DNA from: Agrostemma githago
Taxonomy: Eukaryota > Streptophyta > Magnoliopsida > Caryophyllales > Caryophyllaceae
Length of the DNA: 64,000 nucleotides
Direction: 5' to 3'
Assembly: GCA_958450325.1 (NCBI GenBank)
Contig: OY288239.1
Span: 58,671,049 to 58,735,048, forward strand
Positions 12,401 through 21,473 of the stretch are shown piece after piece (the first letter of the stretch is position 1; each line of letters begins with the position of its first letter). A model generated the notes under the pieces. It worked only from the letters and a program-made list of their open reading frames with translations, did not search any database and was not told the DNA's origin. The position numbers and the translations under genes were made by a program.

Positions 12401-13970
12401 ATACTGCCTGATGTAATCTCGCCAGTTCAGGGGGGATTTATACGGGGAAGGAGCATTGTGGAAAATATTCTCATCTGTCAAGATTTAGTGCAACTTTATT
12501 CGAGGAAGGCTGTTTCCCCGAGATGTATGATTAAGATGGATATGCAGAAAGCATACGATACAGTGGAATGGGAATTCTTAAACCAAATGTTACAGGAGCT
12601 ATCTTTTCCGGACTCTTTTCGGAAGCTACTGATGCAATGTGTATCTACAGTTTCGTTTTCCCTTCGGCTTAATGGGGAGTCCTTTGGATTCTTTCATGGG
12701 AAACGAGGTTTGAGACAGGGAGACCCATTATCTCCGCTATTGTTCACAATTTGTATGGAATACCTCACTCGGTTGCTAAGTTATACCACGGCAACGAAAG
12801 AATTCCGATTTCATCCCCATTGCAAGCAACTGAAATTAGTGAATTTAATGTTCGCTGATGATCTTCTTTTATTCAGTAAAGGGGACATACCGTCGATGAT
12901 GGTCCTTTTGCGAACCTTTGCTACCTTTTCTAAGGCCTCGGGACTGCAACTTAGTAAAGGCAAATCTAACATTTTCTTCAATGGAGTTCGCAAGGAAGTG
13001 CAGCAAGATATTATTGCAGTTTCAGGCGGTAAAATCGGGTCACTTCCTTTCAAATATCTAGGGGTTCCGATTAAATCCTCCCGTCTAACGATTCTGGATT
13101 GTCAGCCATTGATTCACAAGGTTACGGAAAGAATCCGACGTTTGGGTGCGAGGAAATTATCCTACTCAAGTCGATTAGTCTTGATCAAATCAGTACTCTC
13201 CACCCTCCACAATTACTGGGCGAGTATTTTTTTACTTCCTTCTGGAGTGATCAAACAAATAGAAGGATTATGCAGGACCTTTCTTTGGGAAGGCGGGACA
13301 TCATATACGAGACCTCCTCTCGTGGCTTGGAGTAAAGTATGCGTTCCATATAAAGAAGGTGGGCTTAATTTGCTTCAATGCTCTAATTGGAACAAAGCAG
13401 CAATTGGGAAATTGGTTTGGTGGGTCGCGAAACATCCGACCAAATTATGGGTTTCTTGGGTCAACTCGATTTACCTGAAAGGACAAGAATGGCTCCAGTA
13501 TTGTCCACCTATGGATGTTAGTTGGGGTTGGAGACGTATTTGCAAGATTAAAGACAAGCTCAAATCTGGAATAGAGGATGGTGAGTGGAATGATGTTAAT
13601 CGTTATTCCACGGCCAAAGGTTACAAGTGGATCAGAAATAAGGAAGAAGAAGTAGGATGGCATAGATTGGTATGGAACAAATGGACATTGCCGAAACACA
13701 GGATGATTGCTTGGATGTATCAGCACAACGCAATGAACTTGAAGACTAAACTGCACAGGCTAAACATTACAGCTGATGCACTATGCTGCATTTGTGGTAC
13801 ACATGACGAGGATATGGGGCACCTATACTGGGAATGTGGGTATAGCACCCGTATTCTGAGAGGCTTAGGGGAATGGACAGGACAAGATCTTAGCAATATG
13901 GTATCAAACGAACGGAGAGATAGGATGAAAGGAAGCAAACTACAGCGAGCAATAATTAATAGTGGCTTTC
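9470..13970 (+). mobile_element. Plant L1-type LINE inserted in the leader of element A, 3' end missing
   Basis: Seen: a short 5' leader (about 50 bases), ORF1 with a CCHC knuckle, then ORF2 with endonuclease, reverse transcriptase and a zf-RVT region. Leader sequence of A resumes at 13971 (TTAGGACTTTGG, matching B near 28062). There is no poly(A) tail and no target duplication. About 30 bases of A present in B (28034-28061) are gone at the junction. The 3' end therefore appears deleted, or the insertion was rearranged. Confidence 0.88.
9522..10823 (+). pseudogene. LINE ORF1 (RNA-binding Gag-like protein), one nonsense codon
   Basis: Seen: ATG at 9522 follows the short leader. The frame is open except for TGA at 10164-10166, and the two halves (9522-10166 and 10233-10823) are in the same frame. 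The expected residue there is arginine in the family motif W-x-R-L-H-x-L-P, so the change looks like CGA to TGA. The C-terminal half carries a zinc knuckle, CEGCKRVGHEKRDC (CX2CX4HX4C). The acidic N-terminal half and the central domain resemble plant LINE ORF1 proteins (DUF4283 plus knuckle). The stop codon overlaps the ORF2 start as ATGA at 10820-10823. Role in the family: binds LINE RNA and acts as a nucleic acid chaperone. Confidence 0.85.
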
Positions 13971-13996
13971 TTAGGACTTTGGCTTTGTGGGCCTAA
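10820..13996 (+). CDS. LINE ORF2: endonuclease and reverse transcriptase, open but 3'-truncated
   Basis: Seen: about 1058 codons without a stop. Residues 1-230 are an apurinic-type endonuclease with NVRG, ETK, GGDF, SRLDR and YDHNP (usually SDH-x-P). Residues about 440-700 are reverse transcriptase with KAPGPDG, a DMQKAYD segment, GLRQGDPLSP and the catalytic FADD. Residues about 930-1020 are a zf-RVT region with CCICG and H-x3-W-x-C. The start is chosen because ATG overlaps the ORF1 stop (ATGA), which suggests reinitiation. The last nine or so codons and the stop come from element A sequence, so the natural C-terminus is lost. It may still have most enzyme parts, but without the LINE 3' end the copy cannot be mobile by itself. 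Confidence 0.92.
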   Translation: MNFGFWNVRGMNRMEKQVDINKFLELNNIGLFGLLETKIKSHNLNKVMSHCFNKWSISTNSHTHPRGRIWVLWDPIHFHIQFHKYTPQLIHCSVQDIDRKVEFNITYVYAFNSIAEREDLWSDLIQISSTIQGAWIVGGDFSFSLNEASPFQNCINQCALMDCPAIGAYYTWNNKQPPEERVYSRLDRALINQDWIDLFESHRAHFLPEGLYDHNPCVIRSIDEHMKRNRPFKYYNMWSQAPGFVSTVKSSWIQEVEGTSMFRLVQKLKGLKRPLKQLDNEAFHEIEQQTEIAQVKLLDIQKSLIRNVGNQHLIREEIEAMDNFRRLNTARLSYLKQKAKIHWLKEGDANTAVFHGSLKVRRAKNNVHQVEDIQGRLCTSPASIQEAFLDFYKGLLGDKNETNKVVGHVMRLGPRCNYNHCEILNTPVTREEIRDTMFSIPNDKAPGPDGYSSKFFKDAWDIVGDDVCTAILDFFKSGRILKQINATAITLIPKIERPTSVLQFRPIACCNTVYKCISKILCKRLAQILPDVISPVQGGFIRGRSIVENILICQDLVQLYSRKAVSPRCMIKMDMQKAYDTVEWEFLNQMLQELSFPDSFRKLLMQCVSTVSFSLRLNGESFGFFHGKRGLRQGDPLSPLLFTICMEYLTRLLSYTTATKEFRFHPHCKQLKLVNLMFADDLLLFSKGDIPSMMVLLRTFATFSKASGLQLSKGKSNIFFNGVRKEVQQDIIAVSGGKIGSLPFKYLGVPIKSSRLTILDCQPLIHKVTERIRRLGARKLSYSSRLVLIKSVLSTLHNYWASIFLLPSGVIKQIEGLCRTFLWEGGTSYTRPPLVAWSKVCVPYKEGGLNLLQCSNWNKAAIGKLVWWVAKHPTKLWVSWVNSIYLKGQEWLQYCPPMDVSWGWRRICKIKDKLKSGIEDGEWNDVNRYSTAKGYKWIRNKEEEVGWHRLVWNKWTLPKHRMIAWMYQHNAMNLKTKLHRLNITADALCCICGTHDEDMGHLYWECGYSTRILRGLGEWTGQDLSNMVSNERRDRMKGSKLQRAIINSGFLRTLALWA

Positions 13997-14987
13997 TCCC
14001 GTTCGAAGGAAGGTCCACGTGAGACTTTTCCCCAGACTTTTGACTCGAGTGTACGGACGGACTTTCCTTAGTAGGGGTATGCCCTACGCGGGTTGGTCGT
14101 GCCTTGACAAATAAGGCGGACTTGGGAAAGGGGGGAAACTCGTGATATAGGATCAACAGAGTTTCGACGCTATAAACCTTCGACATATTATGCAAAGACC
14201 CAACACACGGATAAACGGTAGGTCCTATAATAAGGAAGATTCACTAGGAAAGTTGGATGTTTTTGAAGTTTTGAAATTGGAATATAAAATGAGCGAATTT
14301 CAGATAGTTCGAAAATTGAAAACGGAATTTCGAAAACCAAGATTAGAATTTTGAAAATTCAGAAAATCGAAATGGTGTCGGAAATTCGAGAATTAAAACG
14401 AGCAGCATGCCGACTTGAGAAAAAAAGGATATCTTGAGTTAAATCGTTGATCCTAAATTTCGGCGGCATTCCGAATTTTGAAAGTTGGATATTTTGAAAA
14501 GACGGACCCCGAAACGGACAGTATTTCGGGTTTTTCAAGATTTGGTATTTTTTGGGAAGATGTTTTTTTTGAAATGACGGTTTTTGAAAAATGACACGGA
14601 AACCAAGTAGCACGTAGTCAAACAAGCATTATAACGACGCTTATGTATGCTTTACACTAAGTCTCGGTCGGTCAAAATAGGGTCTATACCAACAATGATG
14701 GCATTCTCGTAAATCAGGACGGACTCCCTAAGCCGAGTTGGTCTTAGGACATGCCACAAAACCCATACGAGTTCCGCCATCAAAGTTTTTAGCGCACCCA
14801 TGTAGGAATGCACCGCGGTATAGTGGGACGTCGATCACAAGTAACCGGCCCGGGCAGAATTTGGGTTATTCATGAATCATTAAACTAATGTGCGCACACT
14901 AATATACGAACGATTTCTTTTCGAGTCTCACCCTGGGAACCCCGATGACATGTGATACATCAGGTATCCCCAGCGGAGTCGCCAAAT
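13971..14987 (-). other. Element A 5' leader, with tRNA primer binding site at 14965-14984
   Basis: This leader is non-coding and collinear with 28062-29078 of B. On the minus strand the sequence right after the LTR reads TGGCGACTCCGCTGGGGATA (14984 down to 14965), two or three bases from the LTR end. This is the primer site type seen in Tat and Ogre elements (tRNA-Arg in published Ogre elements). The A-rich middle (14250-14600) has many GAAATTTTGAAA-like words. I see no gene. Confidence 0.75.
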
Positions 14988-15332
14988 TGTGGACATGACG
15001 TAGGTCCACCCCGACACAGCCACGCGCGGGTTTGGGTAGGCGAATGAATCTCGTGATGAGATTGTTCTCGGGTTCGAAATTTAAGTCAAAGTTGGAGTCG
15101 CCACCGAATTTATGGTAATTCGGAACCATTCGAGCCCACTCTATGTCGTCATGGGCTATACACAAAGTACGGCCCACTTCGATTTCAGAGTTTATGGGGC
15201 CCGTCTCTTTGCATTGCGATACCGATACCATCTACACTGGTATCGTGTAAAGAATGACTCTCGTGCGCCAACGGTTATGGGCATCCGGAAACCGAGGTTC
15301 TGAGTAAGGGGTGAGGGTACGTGTTGGGAAGC
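14988..15332 (-). mobile_element. Element A 5' LTR, piece 1 (3' terminal part)
   Basis: It starts on the plus strand with TGTGGACATGACG and matches the first 345 bases of B's LTRs with several differences. It breaks exactly at GAAGC, where element B is inserted, and continues at 31963. Confidence 0.9.
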
Positions 15333-16327
15333 TGTGGACATGACGTAGGTCCACCCCGACGCGGCCACGCGCGGGTTTGGGTAGGCGAATGAATCTCGTG
15401 GTGAGATTGTTCTCGGGTTCGAAATTTAAGTCAAAATGGAGTCGCCACCGAATTTTGTGGTTATTCGGAACCATACGAGCCCACTCTATGTCGTCATGGG
15501 CTTTACACAAAGTAAGCCCACTTCGATTTCAGAGTTCATTGGGCTCGTCCCTTTGCATTGCAATACCGATACCGTATAAACCGGCTTTCGTATATAGAAT
15601 GACTCTCGTGCGCCAAGGGTTTCGGACATCCGGAAACCAAAGGTTCTGAGTAAGGGGTGAGGGTACGTGTTGGGAAGCCCACTAAGGACACCCAACCCCG
15701 CCCGCACATGGCGGCCTCTACTAAGACATCGTTCGTGTTCGTGTGTGCGCGCTAGTAAAACGATTAAATGATATGCAAACAGCGTTTTCGGGCTAAGCAT
15801 ATTAATAGTATGTGAACTACGTCATTTAATGCATCTTATTCTTGGTCAAAATGGTTTAGCATGCGAGGTTCGTTTATAAAGCATAAAAGCAAGTAAATAA
15901 ACAAAGCTCGAAAGTAAAAATAAAAACGTACAAGTTACACGGGCGGAAATACAACCCGGAATTCACAGTACAACATTACGTAGAAATAATAAAAATAACG
16001 CGGTACAAAGATATGGACGGACCCGTATGCAAGCTAGACCGCGAAATATGTAGATGGACTAACCCCGATTAAATACACATTATATCGTGTACTAAACGAA
16101 GGACGGAAATATGAGACTATGGCATATTGCTAGCCCGATCTCATATCCCGTAGTCTTGTCCCGACTTATCACGTCGAAGGTGGTCAAAGTCGTTCTACGT
16201 GTCGTGTTGTGCATGGTTTTGAAAATAGGTAGGTCACGTGATAGTCTTTACACGTGTTGACTAATGTCGATAAAAAGCGAGGCTTGAAAGGTGTGTCAAG
16301 GCCCTCGGTTATGGGGCTACAGGACTC

Positions 16328-16768
16328 ACTCGGTCGAGTCATGGCCTGACTCGGTCGAGTGCGTCTTAAAAGAAGCTTCTGCCCACGGTTTGGGGTGCTA
16401 CTCGATCGAGTAGCAGGTGTACTCGGTCGAGTGGCACCTGTACGAGTTGAGACTCGTGATTTATGTGTCTTAAATTTGAAGGTTGGCCGAATTAAATCAA
16501 AATATTGACGAATTTAGATTTAATTCGGTTCGCCACGATAAACGTGAGTTTTGGAAAATGAGTTCACGTGATTGGCTTTACACGTGTCGACTAAGAGTCG
16601 TAAAAAAAGAGACGAGGCTTAAATGTTGCATCCAAGCTCTCGGTTTTCTGGGCTACAGGGTCCACTCGGTCGAGTCATGGCCTGACTCGGTCGAGTGTAC
16701 CCTTGGGAAGTAGTCTGCCCGGTTTTGTGGACACTACTCGATCGAGTGGCCTATGCACTCGGTCAAGT
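16328..16768. repeat. Paired ACTCGRTCGAGT palindromes, two doublet clusters
   Basis: 12-base palindromes start at 16328, 16349, 16400 and 16421, and again at 16664, 16685, 16736 and 16757. The spacing within each pair is 21 bases and between pairs 72 bases in both clusters. The last site has one change (GGTCAAGT) here but not in the 5' LTR. The same layout recurs at 30074-30514 in the 5' LTR. Confidence 0.9.
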
Positions 16769-17702
16769 AGTCCCTGTACGAGTGTTAACTCGTTTCATTT
16801 TTGGGGTTGAAAACGACGGTCGGTCGAGTTAAATACAAATATCGCATGATTTGAATTTAACTCAACCTCCGGTACTATAATCGTGTACATGTACGATTAT
16901 AATACCGTTGTCGGGATTTTATGAAACGTTTGTGCTAGAAAACTTGAATTAGTAACGAAATGCTTCCCTCTACGTCACGACATCGAAACTAACCCTTTCG
17001 GGTTATGTGATGTCGGTTTTCGTGTCAACGGGTTCCGCACTAATTAAAATGGGATTGAATACGTTCAACTACGATTAGTCGCGATCACGTCACGCCCTTG
17101 AGTACCTTGGGGCGGGGCTCCTCGAAAGGGCTCCACCTCCGTCGTTGCTCGTAAAAGGATTAGACGGACTTTAGGCGACAATTATAGTCAAACGTATCCG
17201 AAACCGAGATTCTGATACTAGATATATATATACGCGGTATGGTTATAATGTTAGCAACGAAAATGTAAAAGTTAGTATGCAAGAAAAAGTAAAATGTTAG
17301 AGTGTTAGATGCTAGAGTGTTAGATGTTAGGATTACGATACTAGTAAAAGTACAAAATAAACGATACAAAAACATAAGCGTAAATAACAAAGATAGAAAC
17401 GGGGTTTGGGACACCCTCAACATACATGTTTAGTAGGGACCTCGGAAATGGGCTCGCAAATAGTGACGGGACTATGGAGTATCGAGGATGTACGTAAGTT
17501 ATGGTGTGTGTGTGTGTTGTCGGTTTATCGAGGGACAAGGGACTCGGTTTTTTGTGTATAGGGCTTAGGGTTGCTAAGGCTTGTAGTGTAGAGAGTATAG
17601 ATAGGTTAGAGTAGAAGCTTAGGGTAATTTTGCATTAGTTTTTCATCCTCCAATGCAATGGGTTTGAAGGGGTATTTATAGGCTTCACCCCGTCCTAGGG
17701 TC

Positions 17703-17809
17703 ACTCGACCGAGTGGCGCGGGTGCACTCGGTCGAGTGCCCTCGTGAATGTATCTGGACGGGTTCGAAGAGGCTCCACTCGATCGAGTGACCAATCCACT
17801 CGACCGAGT
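17703..17809. repeat. Paired palindromes, third LTR cluster
   Basis: Sites at 17703, 17726, 17777 and 17798 read ACTCG(A/G)(C/T)CGAGT. Pair spacings are 23 and 21, and the pair-to-pair period is 74. The 5' LTR has the same cluster at about 31449-31555. Element A's LTR has it at 42777, 42800, 42850 and 42872. Confidence 0.88.
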
Positions 17810-18216
17810 GGATCAATTAGGCCGGGCTATTTTGGGCGTGATTGCCCTTGATTTATGTTTAATTGATTATGTTTGATTTGGATTGATTTGTGAACCTGGT
17901 GCATGTTTCGGGAACGCACCCGGTCGCTCTTTGTGTCGGGTTTGTCTTGACCGGGTTTTGACCTGGTCGCTAAAAGACGGGAATTATTTTTGGTGCCGGT
18001 TTTGGCCCAAATTAGTCTCATTTTGCTCGGAACGACCCACTGGGCCTGAATTTGAGGTCTGTTTTGTGATATTATTACTCCGCTAAAAGTCCATGTCAGA
18101 TATTATTGATTTCGGGCCCAAATCCGAGTATACTAAGTCACGTTTGCGTCCGATCATCATCGGGTGTTTGTCGGGAACTGCTATAGACACTAGCAGGCAA
18201 AATGCGGGTGTCTACA

Positions 18217-18229
18217 GAGCCCCCACTCT
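18217..18229 (-). other. Element B polypurine tract
   Basis: On the minus strand AGAGTGGGGGCTC directly precedes the 3' LTR start. A G-rich tract here primes plus-strand DNA synthesis in LTR elements. A run of this kind is usual in Tat elements. Confidence 0.7.
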
Positions 18230-18483
18230 GACTGAGGCTTGGACAAGGCGAAAGTCAGAGTAGCCGCCAGGCCAATCGCAGATTACGACCTGGCAGCCTT
18301 CCGGTCGGGTCGTTTATAGTCCAGTAGACTTGCGTGAAGGGCTCGCCAGCCATAAGCAGAGGGTCATACCTGTCCTGCCGATGATAGCTCCGCGGGGAGT
18401 CAGACTTGTTGCATAAGTCCTAGGCGTGCCTATATGTGGGCCCATCCCGTATCATTTCGCGGAAAATGCCGCCTCGGGCGTCC

Positions 18484-18860
18484 CGCTGGGGAAATATGTG
18501 AGCTGTACGGGCTTGCTTTTGAAGTCTGGAGTGTACCTGTATGCTGATGATGGTGCTCCGTGGGGAGTAAAACTTGCCTTTTGGGGCGTAGGTGTACCCG
18601 TATGCCGACACATCGCGTCTTGGATGTAGCATACCGGGGAAGGTTGTTTCCGTTGGGGAATAAAACTTGTGCTTGGAGGTGTAGGAGTACCCGTATGCTG
18701 ATACATCACATTTTGGATGTAGCGTTCCAGGAGAACACCGACTCACGCTGGGGAGTAAAGTAGCTGCGCGGGGACTTGCTTCTGAAGTCTTGGGGTGTAC
18801 CTGCATGCTGACACATCATATACTGCATGTAACACATAGGCAAAACACCGACTTGTGGTG
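18484..18860. repeat. Imperfect tandem repeat, about 75-110 bases per unit, in the element B 3' untranslated region
   Basis: About four units begin near 18484, 18561, 18655 and 18750, each with CTGGGGAATAAAACTTG-like and GTACCCGTATGCTGA-like words. The repeat lies between the 3' LTR and the antisense gene promoter. Known: 3' regions of Tat elements often carry tandem repeats that can seed satellites. Confidence 0.75.
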
Positions 18861-19040
18861 GGGAAAGTGTACTGGATTTTGAAAAAGAGTTGGAATTTTC
18901 GAAAAAGCGATTTTTAGAAAGAATTTAGGAAAGCTCAGGATAACTAGATTCCTATTCTGGGTTGAAGTCAGGCCTGCGCATGTTGGGGCCCAATTTGCTG
19001 AGGAGGCAGGGTTAGTCAGGTTACTGCCAGGCTTCCATAT

Positions 19041-19048
19041 TATAAATA
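19041..19048 (+). promoter_or_regulatory. TATA box of the antisense PMD gene in element B
   Basis: TATAAATA lies 94 bases before the ATG at 19142. Between them is a C/T-rich leader typical of plant 5' untranslated regions. It points away from the retrotransposon's own promoter. Confidence 0.7.
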
Positions 19049-19141
19049 CAGGTTTCCTGCTTCAGCTTTCTGCACCTCAAATCAAAACCCTTCTCCTCTC
19101 TAAAAAAATCTCTCAGTCTTTTAAGAAATCAAGTTCCTGCC

Positions 19142-21079
19142 ATGGGTATCGAGCATCTCACTTCAATGCTTTTTGCCTGGTCTCAATACTTTCGGGATGA
19201 CGACAGGATTCAGCTGACCCAAATGGGGATTACCAGCCTATTTCCTCTTAGGCGTCTGGTGCCTGATGTGCATTTTCTGGATGCTTGTTTGGCGCTTTGG
19301 GACACTACCCATCACGTCTTCGCGTTCCCGCGGGGAGAGATATGCCCTCTTCCCGAGGAGATCGCAGCCATTGGCGGTTGGAGCCCTGTTGCTCGCCCTG
19401 CTATTCCTCCGTTCTACCCGGACCCGAGGAGGAGGCTGAGGGAATTCTTGGGTCTGTCTCATGCTGAGACAGATCGAATGGTGCGGGGAGATACTGTCTC
19501 CCTTTTCGACTTGGCTGACAAGTTCATGAATAGCCAGGATGTAAGGGCTACGCCTTCTCACCGGCGTAGGGCCTTCGCGTTTTGCATGCTGCACCGCTAT
19601 GTCTTCGAGGGGTTGATGGATGCTGACTCGTGCGTGGGCCAGATTAGACTGATCGGAGTGGTTGACCAGATGGAGACTGGTCACAGCCCTGCTTGGCTGG
19701 TCACGGGAGAGCTCATCATGGGTCTGGATGCTAGGCGACTTGACCCGACCCGGCAACTGACGGGGAGTATCCTTATTCTGCAGGTAATCGTCCTTTGATT
19801 TTTTCAATTTTGGTTTGCGCGATTTTCTGTTTCGCGGCTTCTTGAAGTCCGTAAGTCACTCGATCGAGTGGACCTACCACTCGATCGAGTGGCGTCTGTT
19901 AAGTGCTTCTGCCGGCCTGTGAAGGGCTTACTCGATCGAGTCAGAGGGTGTACTCGATCGAGTGTCATACCTGATAGGCTTCTGTTTGTTTTAGCGAGTC
20001 TTACTCGATCGAGTCAGAGGGTGTACTCGATCGAGTGTCATACCTGACGAGCTTCTGGTTGTTTTAAAGGGCCTCACTCGATCGAGTCAGAGGGTGTACT
20101 CGATCGAGTGGGCTGTAGCGAACCATTCCGTTACTCATGAGTTGCGTGTACACATTTGCAGGTTTGGTTGTCGGAGCGCTTGTCGATCATAGAGCCTCCT
20201 CCGAACGTTCCAAACTACCGTAACAACCAACTCAGTTCCAGGGGGCGCAAGATAAGCTCGAACCACCATATAAATCGAGCTTACTGGGATGAGGAATTGG
20301 TGTTCCATGGTGGCCCATTGATTAGGTGGACGGTTGCTTGGTGGTTCCTTTCCAAGCTGACGGGATTGGCCAAGAGGGACCAAGCTCGTTATCTCGTGAT
20401 CCTGTCCCTTGACTGGACAGTTCACATCTACCCGGACCGCATTTTGAGGCAGTTCGGTTCGTCTCAGCGCATTCCTGAGACTGAAGCCATCATTAGTGTC
20501 CCGCTCCAACTGACGGATGCTATGTGCGACACTTGGTTGCAGAGGTGGTTCACCCGTCCTACATGGACTATTCCCAACCCTTGCCAATCTGCTTGGGTTT
20601 CTCGAGCCTACGAGAAATGGACTTCTGAGGAGTCCGAGGAGGCTCGTAAAGCTCTGAAGGTCGATGAGGCCTTCGAACTGGTCCGTCGGGAGACGGTAAA
20701 GGACAATAGGGGATTCTACGATGAGGGAGAGACCCCTGCTACCTTAGTCCGATTAGAGTCGGGTCTTAAGTCACATACTAAGACTCGAGCTAAAGATGCC
20801 GGTGCTAGTGGCACGCGGGGGCGGCAAAGCCCCCAGACTGACTTGGAGCGGCGACTTGGGCCAAGGCTGGCGGCCCGGGACCGACTAGGTCCGCGTGACC
20901 GGCTCCCCGAGCCCGTAAGGGCCCGACTTGGGCCAATCGAGGTGGATGAGGACTCAAGTTCCAAGAAGCGAGTCCGAGCTAAAGAGGTTCCTGTGGTGAT
21001 TCGGGAACGCTCTCCTCCACGTCGTCGTCAGTGGACGGCCAAGGAGGCCAAGGACAAAGGGAAGGGCAAGATGCCCTGA
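19142..21079 (+). CDS. Spliced plant mobile domain (PMD, aminotransferase-like) protein carried antisense in element B
   Basis: Seen: exon 1 is 19142-19783 (214 codons) and exon 2 is 20162-21079 (305 codons plus TGA). The intron is 19784-20161, with donor CAG|GTAATC and acceptor TTTGCAG|G, phase 0. The join falls in the ILILQ-VWLSER segment, which matches the PMD family pattern LLLQ-x-W-x-WER. Exon 1 has HHVFAFPRGEICPLPEEIAAIGGW, close to the family's FHLPCGEMT...LEDVA. Exon 2 ends in a basic tail with RSPPRRR and GKGKMP, perhaps for nuclear localisation or nucleic acid binding. The start is the first ATG after the TATA box and leader. Known: Arabidopsis PMD proteins MAIN and MAIL1 act in silencing and development, and PMDs also occur inside transposons. 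What this copy does for the element is unknown. A modulating or anti-silencing role is inference. Confidence 0.85.
19784..20161 (+). repeat. PMD gene intron with four units of a paired-palindrome minisatellite
   Basis: Eight copies of ACTCGATCGAGT start at 19858, 19879, 19930, 19952, 20003, 20025, 20076 and 20098. They form four pairs 21-22 bases apart, with pairs repeating every 72-73 bases. Text between sites (GCTTCTG words) is also shared with the LTR clusters. Intron ends are GT and AG. Confidence 0.92.
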
Positions 21080-21210
21080 ATACCGAGTCCTTAGTTTTAT
21101 TATTTAGATATTATTATTATTTTTGTCGTGTGCTTTTTTTGTAGTTTTTTTTTGAATTCCTGCACTTGTAATTTTCCCAAGCTTTTTGGGATTTTTTTTT
21201 TGTGATAATT

Positions 21211-21216
21211 AATAAA
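21211..21216 (+). terminator. AATAAA polyadenylation signal of the PMD gene (element B)
   Basis: It lies about 130 bases after the PMD stop, in a T-rich 3' region conserved with element A. The convergent pol frame stops at 21474, so 21080-21473 is a non-coding space between two converging genes. Confidence 0.55.
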
Positions 21217-21473
21217 AGGAAGTTTATTAAAACCGTTCCTGTCTTTTCTCGATTGCATTGGTTGTGCCCTTTTGAGGGGCTGCCTACGTATCCGCAATTA
21301 GCAGAATCAAACCAAACGTAGTTCGGGCTTAGGAAATTGCAATCTCGAATTACACCAAGACTATTGGTTCAAGATGTTTTGCGACAGTAGAATAAATAAT
21401 TCTAGCTCATTGACTTGCTTTTTTGTAAAAATAAATGATTTTGATAAAAATTTCTAATGACATTGAGAAATGG

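Larger units (their letters stand above)
15333..18216 (-). repeat. Element B 3' LTR
   Basis: On the minus strand it starts TGTAGACACCCGC and ends in TCCACA. It is the same length as the 5' LTR. Three clusters of paired ACTCGRTCGAGT palindromes lie at 16328-16432, 16664-16768 and 17703-17809. The short open frames inside it occur in both LTRs only because the LTRs are copies, and show no protein signature. Confidence 0.95.

Noticed and set aside
15377..17794. Several short open frames in the B LTRs, repeated at 29123-31540
   Set aside because: They recur only because the LTRs are copies; no start context, domain or codon bias was seen.
19238..19807. Long minus-strand open frame opposite PMD exon 1
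   Set aside because: It mirrors the coding strand's codon use, has no domain, and the plus frame has family motifs and splice signals.
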